Shown: one piece after another, positions 17,876-25,631 of the stretch
Numbering within the stretch: position 1 is the stretch's first letter
Layout of the letters: each line of letters begins with the position of its first letter
Assembly: GCA_030656555.1 (NCBI GenBank)
Contig: JAUSPN010000005.1
Span: 1 to 51,048, forward strand
Reading direction: 5' to 3'
DNA: 51,048 nucleotides
Origin: Candidatus Desulfaltia sp.
Lineage (GTDB): Bacteria; Desulfobacterota; Desulfobacteria; Desulfobacterales; ETH-SRB1
Program-made: the position numbers and the translations under genes
The notes under the pieces: model-generated
What the model was told of the DNA's origin: nothing
The model's input: only the letters and a program-made list of their open reading frames with translations
Database searches by the model: none

Positions 17876-20200
17876 TTATTTATTATCTGTATTATTGCTC
17901 TGCTGTTCAAACTCAACTATCTTTGGCGTAATAAATATCAGCAGCTCTTCCTTTTCGTCTTTTTTATATTCTGTTTTAAAAAGCCAGCCAAGAACAGGAA
18001 TTTTTGACAGCCACGGAACTCCACTTTCATAGGTATGTTTTGTTGACTTTATTATGCCTCCTATTACAACTGTGTTGCCATCATTAATTAAAAGTTCCGT
18101 GCTTGCTTCCTTGGTATCAAACGATTGTAATGCGCCATATGTTGTTCCAATATCATTTTTTGTTATATTTATGGTCATTGAAATGCGGTTGTCGGATGTT
18201 ACGTGTGGTGTTACTTCAAGCACAAGATCGATATCTTCAAACTTTGTTGTAGTAATGTTAGTTTCTGAGTCTATTACATTATATGGATATTTTATTCCCT
18301 GCTTGATAGTAGCTTTTTTATTGTCGAGAGTTATAATTTTAGGAGAAGAAACTACCTTAAGATCTCCCTGTGTTTCATAAGCCAGTATAGCGGCATTTAA
18401 TACAAACTGAGAGCCGGCAACACTAAAACCCATTGTTGCAGCTTTAGTTGTATCAGTAAATAAACTAAAAGGAAAGTTTACCGCAGCCTTGTAGCCCAAA
18501 TTAGCTCCAAGAGCAGAGCTGCTTATTACAGCCGATCCAGCGTCATTTGTACCTGTATTCCAGTCAACCCCGATCTCTCTGGAGAATTTATCAGAAGCTT
18601 CAACTATCCTCGCTTCAATCATTACCTGTGGTGTTACCTTGTCTAACTTTTTAACTATCTCCCTGGCCTGTTTTATTTTTTCGGCTACATCAGTTATGAT
18701 GATCGTGTTAGTACGTTTATCAGCACTGACTCTTGAGCTACTATCGCTGGTCATCCCGGCGGATGTATCACCTGTAGCAGCACTTCCACGGTCTTTGCTT
18801 ATTATTTTTTCAAGATGCGGCAGTATATCGGTTTCTGCATTGGAATAGTTGACAGGGATATATTCGGTAACAAGCGGTTCAAGAGCTTTTTGCTCTTTTT
18901 TGGTTTTTTGCATTGCTATTATCTCAGCCTGCTTGAATTCCCCGTCTTTTTTGAGTGTTTCAAGGGTGGCAATCCGTATTATATTTCCTTCAGATGTTTT
19001 GCCGAGCTGGTTCATCTTCAGTATCAGGTCGAGCGCCTGGTCCCAGGGCACAGGTTTTGCCAGAGTCAGAGTAACCTTGCCTGTTACATCCTTGTCTATC
19101 GCAAAGTTTTTCCCGCTTACCTCCATTAAAATGAGAAACACATTTTTAATATCAGTATCATAGAAATCAAGCGCTATTTTTTGTCCTGTATATTCCCCGG
19201 CAACTTTCGGCCGCAATGCTTTATCTTCGGCCTTTTTACCTTCTATTTTTACCCCTCCGGCAGTTTCCTGCGTTAAAACCTTTTTCCAGGATGGAAGATT
19301 AGCCTGCTCAGCCGGTCTGGGAGAAATCGAAGATGCATCAAAATGGACTAACAAAAGATCATCTGCCTGTTCGATATAATATGGGACCGATTCGCGCAGT
19401 TCGATTACAATCATTGAACCGGTTTTTAAATCAGGAGTCTGCGTTGGCGTAATACGATCAACTGCGCTGTTAAAACGAGTGGTTATCAGCGGCCGCTTGC
19501 GATAATCCGGAAGACTGGTGTTGAAAAGTATCAGGTTAAGCCTTTTATCCGCTGCCTTATCCATTTTGTATCTAACAGGCATTGTTGTTCCAATAATAAT
19601 GGTTGATTTGCCGGCATCTTCGCTCGAAAAATCCACCCGGTTAACCAATGCAGGTTTTTTATCCTTATCCTCTTGCGGGGCGGTTTCTGCCGGCATGTTT
19701 ACCTCAGCCGGTTTGATGCTTGATGGGTCTTGCGCAGAAGCAGTTATTTTGTTTTCTTTTGCAAATGATATTTGAAGGCCGTTTCCTTCACGGAATACTT
19801 CATAAGGAGTATCCTGTCTTAATGCAATTTCAACCCTGGAAGTATGCCCGTTTTCAGTCAGCTCGGAAGCTTTAATTGACGCAACAATATCGCTGTCCAA
19901 GGTCAGAGCGGTTTTGATTTCTCCAAGAGCTGTTTCAGGAAAGTACAGCGCCACCCCTAAAGGCATAGGCTGCTTCACAGAAGTATAAGTCAGCAACCGC
20001 TTTGCTTTAATTAATATGGCAAGCGATTCAGAACCCTCTGCCGTGCTGATATCCGTGATGAGATTAAGAGACTCCCCTGCTTCCTGATCTGCCTGCTTTA
20101 CCGCCTTGCTTGAAACACATCCTGCAAAAAGCATCATCAAAATTATCAGCAGAATCGACAAAGCCCGGATTTTTGAAAATTTCATAATTTTGTAAAACAT
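17876..20200 (-). CDS. pilQ: Type IV pilus secretin PilQ
   Basis: PilQ forms the outer-membrane ring through which type IV pili pass. The 774-residue protein has a lipobox-like LFAGC (C28), two AMIN-like peptidoglycan-binding segments (about 55-150 and 185-290), a secretin/TonB short N-terminal domain (about 340-415: DFYDTDIKNVFLILMEVSGK), an N1 ring domain (about 445-525) and the secretin core (about 545-765) with the signature VPWLSKIPVLGWLFKT (728-743). A GGAG 8 nt before ATG 20200 supports this start over ATG 20185. It ends the HTH-pilMNOP operon. The possible lipid anchor is unusual for PilQ, which normally depends on a separate pilotin. Confidence 0.94.
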   Translation of the reverse strand: MFYKIMKFSKIRALSILLIILMMLFAGCVSSKAVKQADQEAGESLNLITDISTAEGSESLAILIKAKRLLTYTSVKQPMPLGVALYFPETALGEIKTALTLDSDIVASIKASELTENGHTSRVEIALRQDTPYEVFREGNGLQISFAKENKITASAQDPSSIKPAEVNMPAETAPQEDKDKKPALVNRVDFSSEDAGKSTIIIGTTMPVRYKMDKAADKRLNLILFNTSLPDYRKRPLITTRFNSAVDRITPTQTPDLKTGSMIVIELRESVPYYIEQADDLLLVHFDASSISPRPAEQANLPSWKKVLTQETAGGVKIEGKKAEDKALRPKVAGEYTGQKIALDFYDTDIKNVFLILMEVSGKNFAIDKDVTGKVTLTLAKPVPWDQALDLILKMNQLGKTSEGNIIRIATLETLKKDGEFKQAEIIAMQKTKKEQKALEPLVTEYIPVNYSNAETDILPHLEKIISKDRGSAATGDTSAGMTSDSSSRVSADKRTNTIIITDVAEKIKQAREIVKKLDKVTPQVMIEARIVEASDKFSREIGVDWNTGTNDAGSAVISSSALGANLGYKAAVNFPFSLFTDTTKAATMGFSVAGSQFVLNAAILAYETQGDLKVVSSPKIITLDNKKATIKQGIKYPYNVIDSETNITTTKFEDIDLVLEVTPHVTSDNRISMTINITKNDIGTTYGALQSFDTKEASTELLINDGNTVVIGGIIKSTKHTYESGVPWLSKIPVLGWLFKTEYKKDEKEELLIFITPKIVEFEQQSNNTDNK

Positions 20201-20203
20201 TTT

Positions 20204-20968
20204 TTATTCTCCAGACGGTTTCTGAAGTTTAAGTTCCTGTGAATTGATATAATAAGCCGTGCCATTAATTTTGTTAATTTTGGCTTCAAACTGTTTGCCG
20301 TTAATATTCATAAAGCTTTTACCGTTGATTTCGGTTATAAAAAAACTTTTACCGTCAACATCGTATATAGAACCCTTATTCACATCCTCAACCGACAGTA
20401 AAGGCTCATTAACAATTACCATGTCTTTTAATATCCGGCCTACCCTGCCGCAATTTGTTCCGATAAATGTACCTTCTTCAATGACATATCCCCTGCCGGA
20501 AGCCTCTTCCACCATTGCCCTGTTACCGCTTGATGCGTAAATTATCCCCACAAGCTTCAACTGGCTTAAATCCGCCTTTTGCAGGGGGGTGTGTGGAATG
20601 CATATCCCTGCTTTTCCCATAGCCTCTCCATCCCCCCCTGCAGCCGGCTTTTCTTCTTTGAATAAAGCAGCGAACGGATCAATCTTTCCTTCAGGATTGT
20701 AAAGCATGGTTTTGGTAACAACCGGCTCCGGTTTTAAAACCGCTATTTCTTTAACGGCATTATCCGGTTTTTGGGTTAATAAAGCTACAGGGCTCTTAAT
20801 TGTCTTTTGAATTTTTGGCTCGGCAATGTTAGAAACACTAATATCCTTTTTAATAACAAGCTGTTTAGTAATCATTTTTGGTTGCCGCGGCGGTTCGGTC
20901 TGGTTCCCGCAACCCAAAACCAGAAAAACAGAAAATGATAAGCATGTAGATAAAAGATATTTAAACAT
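20204..20968 (-). CDS. pilP: Type IV pilus lipoprotein PilP
   Basis: PilP links the PilMNO inner-membrane platform to the PilQ secretin. The 254-residue protein has a signal peptide ending in a lipobox (LVLGC), a proline-rich spacer, the YNPEGKIDPFAALF motif that opens the PilP domain, LKLVGIIYASSGNRAMVEEASG and the terminal LQKPSGE typical of Desulfobacterota PilP. Between them (about 202-240) is a short run of NGK/DGK-containing segments (DGKSFF, NGKSFM, NGKQFE), an odd insertion compared with the usual family layout. It is separated from pilO by a repeat element and from pilQ by only 3 bp. Confidence 0.88.
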   Translation of the reverse strand: MFKYLLSTCLSFSVFLVLGCGNQTEPPRQPKMITKQLVIKKDISVSNIAEPKIQKTIKSPVALLTQKPDNAVKEIAVLKPEPVVTKTMLYNPEGKIDPFAALFKEEKPAAGGDGEAMGKAGICIPHTPLQKADLSQLKLVGIIYASSGNRAMVEEASGRGYVIEEGTFIGTNCGRVGRILKDMVIVNEPLLSVEDVNKGSIYDVDGKSFFITEINGKSFMNINGKQFEAKINKINGTAYYINSQELKLQKPSGE

Positions 20969-20977
20969 AAGTTTCTT

Positions 20978-21062
20978 TGTAACCGTTTACGGGTTCAGGG
21001 TTCAGAGGTTCAGGGATAGTCGGCTTTTAACCGTGAACCGTTGAACTGTGAACCTGAGTAGT
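20978..21062. repeat. Repeat element inside the pil operon
   Basis: GTAACCGTTTACGGGTTCAG and GGTTCAGAGGTTCAGGG on one side are complementary to AACCGTGAACCGTTGAACTG and TGAACCTGAGTAGTTAC on the other, forming an imperfect hairpin of the GTTCACGGTT family. It fills most of the pilO-pilP spacer. Confidence 0.7.
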
Positions 21063-21072
21063 TACGTTTTTT

Positions 21073-21696
21073 TTATTTTTTCTTTTCTCCTGACTTCTCA
21101 GGAAGAGCTTCATCGATGAACTTGTAAGTAACGGCGTTGCATGAAGTGATGAGCTCGTCGCTACCCTCCAGCGGGGTCATCTTTATTCCTTCTATATTAA
21201 CAATTCTTGGTAAACTTGCGATCTTGTCAAAAAAAAGCCCAACCTTGTGATAGTTGCCTGCTACCTGAATCGACACAGGAATTTCAGCATAAAAATCCTT
21301 TTTTATTTCCGCTTTTGGCTGAAACAGGAGAAACTCCAAGCCGACAACCTGGCCGGCCTGTGAAATGCCTGCCAGCAAAGCCGGTATTTCCTGTTTTTCC
21401 GGTAACGCTTTCATTACAATTCTGTAATCCTTTTCCGCCTTTTCCATATTGTTTCTGAATTTTCCCAGTTGCATTGCATTTATTTTGGCCAAAGCAAGCT
21501 GCTGCTCAATCTTATCATAATTCTGGTTTAATTTATCTATTGTCTTGTATTTGGGAATACAACAAAAATATACAAAAGCGCCTATCAAGAGCGTTATGGT
21601 ACCGCAATATATCAGCATACTTTGTTTCTTTGAAATTTTTTCGACCTTTTTAAAAACAGGCGAAAACAATTCCAATGATATTTTAACCTTTTTCAT
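21073..21696 (-). CDS. pilO: Type IV pilus inner-membrane protein PilO
   Basis: PilO pairs with PilN through coiled coils and a ferredoxin-like periplasmic domain to form the alignment platform. The 207-residue protein has a short cytosolic lead, one membrane helix (about 27-48), a coiled coil (about 52-95: LNQNYDKIEQQLALAKINAM) and the characteristic LPEKQEIPALLAGISQAGQ followed by a beta-rich domain with YHKVGLFFDKIASLPRIVNI. It overlaps pilN by 14 bp, indicating translational coupling. Confidence 0.92.
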   Translation of the reverse strand: MKKVKISLELFSPVFKKVEKISKKQSMLIYCGTITLLIGAFVYFCCIPKYKTIDKLNQNYDKIEQQLALAKINAMQLGKFRNNMEKAEKDYRIVMKALPEKQEIPALLAGISQAGQVVGLEFLLFQPKAEIKKDFYAEIPVSIQVAGNYHKVGLFFDKIASLPRIVNIEGIKMTPLEGSDELITSCNAVTYKFIDEALPEKSGEKKK

Positions 21697-22273
21697 TTAT
21701 ATTTTGCCCCACCTGCAACGGCGTATTCAAAGGTGTTGTTTCGCATGTAATTTCAAAACTTTTCAGATTTATACTTTTTTTAAATTTTTGTTGTTTTGAG
21801 GTTTTCAATTCCACCTTATTAAAAAGCTTTGAGTCCTCAAGACGCGTCATAAAATCGGCCACGGTTTTATTGTCTAAAGCAATCCCCTTAATGTTGACGG
21901 TTTTTTCTTTTGTTTCCAGCATGTTCAGCCACATCCGTTTTTCAACGGTTATCGCCGTCATAGCATCGAGCAGACGGACGGCATCTTCACGACTCAACTC
22001 AAGATTTTTAATGACTTCTGTCTTCTTTGTCAGCAGTTCCAATTTTTCTTTGATAGATTTTATTTCATTGTTGATCTTATTATATTGGGCCAGCTCCTTT
22101 GTGTTTTTATTTATTCTGGTATTCAAATCCTGTATCTTGCTGTTTAATCTGATATTATAATAGATCATAATCAGAGTGACCAATAAAAAAGATAGCAGAA
22201 AAACGGAGATCTGACGTCGTATATTCTCCTTTTTACGTGCAACACGAAATGGCAGAAGATTAATTCGTATCAT
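21683..22273 (-). CDS. pilN: Type IV pilus inner-membrane protein PilN
   Basis: The 196-residue protein begins MIRINLLPFRVARKKENIRR, the INLLP motif by which PilN docks into PilM. A membrane helix (about 22-42), a coiled coil (about 48-90) and a small periplasmic domain (about 95-180) follow. This matches the GspL-type PilN layout and length. It overlaps pilM by 4 bp upstream and pilO by 14 bp downstream, within one operon. Confidence 0.93.
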   Translation of the reverse strand: MIRINLLPFRVARKKENIRRQISVFLLSFLLVTLIMIYYNIRLNSKIQDLNTRINKNTKELAQYNKINNEIKSIKEKLELLTKKTEVIKNLELSREDAVRLLDAMTAITVEKRMWLNMLETKEKTVNIKGIALDNKTVADFMTRLEDSKLFNKVELKTSKQQKFKKSINLKSFEITCETTPLNTPLQVGQNINEKG

Positions 22274-23325
22274 TTGTCATCAATTTTTCTAATTGCCAGG
22301 CCCATGCTGATGGCGGCCTGAGGGGCTATTCGTTCAAGGTATGAAATACCAAGATTTTTTTTATTTATTTGAATATTTTTAAAGGGATTAATTATTTCCA
22401 CTTCAGACAATGTTTCTACGGCCAGAAGTTCGCGAAATTCTTTAATGTAAGATCCCCCGCCGCTTAGTATAATCCTTTTTATCTTATTATCAGGGTATGC
22501 GGAATAAAAAAAGTCAAGCGCGTGCCTTATTTCATCGCACCAGTCATCTACTACCGATAAAATAATTTCTTTTAGATCATCAGGTGAAATTCTGTCCGGC
22601 TGATTGCCGTATTTAAGCTGTTCGGCTTCCTCGTAGGAACAATCAATAAGCGAAACGATTTTCCTGTTTATCATACTGCATCCAAGTGTCACGTCTCTAA
22701 TGAATAAGAAAGAATTACCCTTCAGTATATTCAATGAGGTCTTGCTTGCGCCGATATCAATAAGAGCGATGTTTTCATCTTTAAAAGCATAATTTAGTTC
22801 AAAGATATTTTGCAGCGCAAAAGCATCGATATCTATTACACAGGGATTAAGTCCGGCCATCTGAATAAGATTGACATAGTTGTTGATAATCTCCTTTTTG
22901 ACTGCGACAAGAAGCACATACATCTGATTCGGGTTGTTTTCAGCCGTTCCAAGTATCTGGTAATCAAGATTAACCTCACTTATATCAAACGGAACATACT
23001 GCTCTGCCTCAGAATTAATAGATTTATGAAGTTCATCTTCCGTCATTGTTTGAACGCTGATCTTCTTTACAATTACAGAAAGCCCCCCGATTGATACGGC
23101 GACATTCTGTGTCTTGAAACCGTTTTCGTTAAAGAGTTTGCGAATTGAAGCTGCAGTTTTGTCGGCATCCTTAATAACCCCTTCTTCGATAGCGCCATGG
23201 GCAATATCCAGCATTCCGAAATGCTCCAGGGTATGCCCGCTTTTTGTTTCTACAATTTCACTGGCTTTTAAAACCTTGGAACCTATGTCCAAGCCAACAA
23301 GATGTGATGTTTTTTTGAATAACAT
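22270..23325 (-). CDS. pilM: Type IV pilus assembly ATPase-like protein PilM
   Basis: PilM is an actin-like cytosolic protein that binds the PilN N-terminus and signals to the pilus motors. The 351-residue protein has LVGLDIGSKVLKASEI near the start (actin-fold phosphate 1), EQYVPFDISEVNLDYQILG, VDIDAFALQNIFE, IALIDIGASKTSLNIL (phosphate 2) and IKRIILSGGGSYI (adenosine motif). All are standard for PilM. It starts 9 bp downstream of a small HTH gene, which I take as the first gene of the operon. Confidence 0.95.
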   Translation of the reverse strand: MLFKKTSHLVGLDIGSKVLKASEIVETKSGHTLEHFGMLDIAHGAIEEGVIKDADKTAASIRKLFNENGFKTQNVAVSIGGLSVIVKKISVQTMTEDELHKSINSEAEQYVPFDISEVNLDYQILGTAENNPNQMYVLLVAVKKEIINNYVNLIQMAGLNPCVIDIDAFALQNIFELNYAFKDENIALIDIGASKTSLNILKGNSFLFIRDVTLGCSMINRKIVSLIDCSYEEAEQLKYGNQPDRISPDDLKEIILSVVDDWCDEIRHALDFFYSAYPDNKIKRIILSGGGSYIKEFRELLAVETLSEVEIINPFKNIQINKKNLGISYLERIAPQAAISMGLAIRKIDDK

Positions 23326-23334
23326 AATGTGTTC

Positions 23335-23532
23335 TTAACTACCAAATATCTTCTTTTTATCGGAAAGCCCAAAACCTAATGCCAAAAGAATTTTTCGTTT
23401 GGTTTCCATTCGGCACTTCATGCCTTTTTCTATGCGAGCAATAGTAATCGGCGAAATATTTGCTTCCCTGGCGAGTTCGGATTTACTCATCATAAGAGAT
23501 TCTCTAATTTCTTTTAAGGAATTCTTGCTCAT
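23335..23532 (-). CDS. Small Xre-family HTH regulator leading the pil operon
   Basis: The 65-residue protein is essentially one helix-turn-helix: LKEIRESLMMSKSELAREAN, ISPITIARIEKGMKCRMETK, RKILLALGFGLSD. The recognition helix is ISPITIARIEKG. It lies 9 bp upstream of pilM on the same strand, so it is probably translated from the pil mRNA and may regulate that operon or itself. Paired TAATTATGCATAATTA palindromes about 160-215 bp upstream are candidate binding sites. Target and effector are unknown. Confidence 0.85.
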   Translation of the reverse strand: MSKNSLKEIRESLMMSKSELAREANISPITIARIEKGMKCRMETKRKILLALGFGLSDKKKIFGS

Positions 23533-23692
23533 AGATGTAACCCTCTATAACTTTATTGTTTCTTAAATTAAAAAACGTATTGCATCTTTTAAATAGGTTG
23601 CAGAATAAAGATTTCTCGTTTCACTCGAAATGACAGGCTAAAGGAACTTTTTACGAGTTTATTATTTTTTATTAAATCGTCATAATCAAGTC

Positions 23693-23747
23693 AAGCTAAT
23701 TATGCATAATTATACATCTTTTATCTATAATTATGCATAATTAGCTT
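23693..23747. promoter_or_regulatory. Paired TAATTATGCATAATTA palindromes, candidate operator
   Basis: AAGCTAATTATGCATAATTA followed by TA (23693-23714) is mirrored perfectly by 23726-23747, a 22-bp inverted repeat with an 11-bp loop. Each arm itself contains the 16-bp perfect palindrome TAATTATGCATAATTA. Double palindromes in a divergent promoter region suggest cooperative binding by a dimeric HTH protein such as the one encoded at 23335-23532; this is inference. Confidence 0.5.
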
Positions 23748-23858
23748 ATATTGTGTTGTTTTTATTTTAGCCCCTATATATTGCATTATTTCGCCCCCAA
23801 CCATATTCCACGGCAAAGCTGATGGTCTCTGACCTGGCCTGAACAACTGGATTTTCCA

Positions 23859-23867
23859 TGCTATAAT
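23859..23867 (+). promoter_or_regulatory. Extended -10 promoter element for the mla operon
   Basis: TGC-TATAAT is a perfect extended -10 box (TGn plus consensus hexamer) about 150 bp upstream of mlaE and on its strand. The -35 position (CTGAAC) is poor, as is usual for extended -10 promoters. A TTGACT/TATATG pair with 18-bp spacing at 23880-23909 is an alternative. Confidence 0.45.
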
Positions 23868-23894
23868 AAAGGTTTAGCCTTGACTTTAATAGTC

Positions 23895-23922
23895 CGTGTC
23901 CATTATATGAATACTGGACACG
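23895..23922. repeat. CGTGTCCA-N12-TGGACACG inverted repeat upstream of mlaE
   Basis: Perfect 8-bp arms flank 12 bp in the predicted mla leader. It could be an operator, an RNA hairpin, or a leftover insertion-sequence end (TGGACAC-type termini occur in IS3-like elements). No open frame supports the last option. Confidence 0.5.
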
Positions 23923-24017
23923 AAGTGAAGCTTGCGCTCATACTGAAATACTGGGGAATTGAGGGATAAGATGGGAATTCATCTAATCAACGAATCATCG
24001 AAGCGGATAGAGAGCCG

Positions 24018-24788
24018 ATGATACGCTTACTTGAATTTGTGGGAAGACCCTTTATAGTTGCTGTCGAAGAATCCGGCAGAATTATACTGCTTTTAATTTC
24101 CGCAATCACATGGATGTTGCGCCCGCCGTTTCGTTTACGTATTATTTTTAAGCAGATGGAGTTTGTTGGAGTAAACTCCATCTTCGTTGTTTTGATAACA
24201 GGAGTATTTACCGGCATGGTGTTTGCCCTTCAATCGTATTATGGTTTCAAAATGTTCGGGGGGGAAAGCCTGGTCGGCGCAACCGTTGCCTTGGGTGTAA
24301 CACGCGAATTAGGGCCTGTTTTTACCGCCTTAATGGTTACGGGACGCGTGGGTTCGGCAATGACAGCCGAACTGGGAACCATGAAGGTTACAGAGCAGAT
24401 TGATGCTTTGCATAGCATGTCGGTCAATCCGATTCAGTATCTTGTGATGCCGCGCATAGTTGCCGCAATACTTATGCTGCCTGTTTTGACAATAGTATCC
24501 GATTTTGTAGGCATTCTCGGCGGCTATTTTGTCGGCGTAGAGTTACTGAAAATCAATTCCGGAATTTTTGTAGCTAAAATTGTTGAATTTGTCGATCTTG
24601 AAGATATTTTTAACGGTCTTATCAAAGCGGCATGTTTTGGGCTGATACTTTCCCTGATAGGATGTTATAAAGGAATTCGCACAACCGGCGGAGCCGAAGG
24701 GGTTGGGAAGGCGACAACCCAGTCGGTAGTTCTGTCATCGGTAACAATCTTTATCAGCGATTATTTTCTTACGTCATTTATGTTCTAA
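24018..24788 (+). CDS. mlaE: MlaE family lipid ABC transporter permease
   Basis: MlaE is the membrane subunit of the MlaFEDB-type ABC system moving phospholipids between inner and outer membranes. The 256-residue protein has the family blocks VNSIFVVLITGVFTGMVFAL, ALGVTRELGPVFTALMVTGR, GSAMTAELGTMKVTEQIDAL, MPRIVAAILMLPVLTIVSDF and the ending GAEGVGKATTQSVVLSSVTI. Five or six hydrophobic helices are visible. It is followed by the ATPase and MCE genes, giving a minimal mlaE-F-D operon; no mlaB or mlaC is in the window. Confidence 0.95.
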   Translation: MIRLLEFVGRPFIVAVEESGRIILLLISAITWMLRPPFRLRIIFKQMEFVGVNSIFVVLITGVFTGMVFALQSYYGFKMFGGESLVGATVALGVTRELGPVFTALMVTGRVGSAMTAELGTMKVTEQIDALHSMSVNPIQYLVMPRIVAAILMLPVLTIVSDFVGILGGYFVGVELLKINSGIFVAKIVEFVDLEDIFNGLIKAACFGLILSLIGCYKGIRTTGGAEGVGKATTQSVVLSSVTIFISDYFLTSFMF

Positions 24789-24797
24789 AACTTATTT

Positions 24798-24844
24798 CCC
24801 CTTTAAGGGGAGCAAAGGGACCCTAAAGCCCCCTTCAAAGGGGG
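24798..24844. repeat. Palindromic spacer repeat between mlaE and mlaF
   Basis: CCCCTTTAAGGGG (24798-24810) is followed by CCCCCTTCAAAGGGGG (24829-24844), two short GC-ended hairpins of a common intergenic repeat type. They interrupt an otherwise tight operon. Confidence 0.65.
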
Positions 24845-24887
24845 ACTTTAAAGACTTTTTTAGAGAACTTTGGACTGTATAGTTCTA

Positions 24888-25631
24888 ATGATCGAACTTA
24901 TAAAAGTATGTAAATCATTTAAAGGCCAAAAGGTTTTAGACAATCTTGATCTTAAGATTGAGCCTGAGAAGATTACCGTTATTATAGGCAGAAGCGGCGG
25001 CGGCAAAAGCGTTCTTTTAAAACATATTATGGGCCTTATTAAACCTGATTCAGGCCAGGTGCTTGTTAACGGCATTGATATTTCAAAGCTAAACGATAAG
25101 GAGCTTAACGAAGTTCGAAAAATATTCGGAATGCTTTTCCAGGACGCAGCGCTTTTTGATTCAATGACGGTTGGAGAAAATGTTGCATTTCCGCTCAAAG
25201 AGCATACAAAATTATCTAAAAAGGAAATCGATAAAGTCGTAGAAGAAAAATTATTAAAGGTTGGTTTAAAAAATGTAACGCACAAGATGCCTTCCGAGCT
25301 GTCAGGAGGAATGCGAAAGCGTGTCGGGCTTGCAAGGGCTATCGCGCTTAATCCTAAAATTGTGCTGTTTGACGAACCCACAACCGGTCTTGATCCTATT
25401 ATGTGCGAAAGCATTGACGACCTTATTATAAATACACAGCGCCACACAAATGCGACCTTTGTAGTTATCAGTCACGATATCGGATCTACTTTCAAGATTG
25501 CACATAAGGTGGCCGTGTTGTATGAAGGAAAGATTATAAAAACAGGAACTCCCGAGGAAATACGATCATCAAATAATCCTGTAATTAAACGATTCATCAG
25601 CAGGGAAACCGAAAAAGCATGTCAAACTTAA
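24888..25631 (+). CDS. mlaF: MlaF family ABC transporter ATP-binding protein
   Basis: This is the ATPase of the Mla lipid transporter. With ATG 24888 as start the protein is 247 residues and opens MIELIKVCKSFKGQKVLDNL as usual; the TTG at 24870 would add six unconserved residues. Walker A is GRSGGGKS (34-41), the Q-loop lies in GMLFQDAALFDSMTVGENV, the ABC signature is LSGGMRKR, Walker B is IVLFDEPTTGLDP and the switch histidine is in VVISHD. The GMLFQDAALF segment is specific to the MlaF/Mkl branch. It overlaps mlaD by 13 bp. Confidence 0.95.
   Translation: MIELIKVCKSFKGQKVLDNLDLKIEPEKITVIIGRSGGGKSVLLKHIMGLIKPDSGQVLVNGIDISKLNDKELNEVRKIFGMLFQDAALFDSMTVGENVAFPLKEHTKLSKKEIDKVVEEKLLKVGLKNVTHKMPSELSGGMRKRVGLARAIALNPKIVLFDEPTTGLDPIMCESIDDLIINTQRHTNATFVVISHDIGSTFKIAHKVAVLYEGKIIKTGTPEEIRSSNNPVIKRFISRETEKACQT

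Larger units (their letters stand above)
23533..24017. other. Divergent control region between pil and mla operons
   Basis: This 485-bp region has no convincing gene. From left to right it holds the pil leader, a half hairpin repeat with AAAGATTTCTCGTTTCACTC then GAAATGAC (23609-23633), a 55-bp AT-rich inverted repeat (23693-23747), an extended -10 box (23859-23867), a TTGACT box (23880-23885) and an 8+12+8 inverted repeat (23895-23922) before mlaE. Confidence 0.6.
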
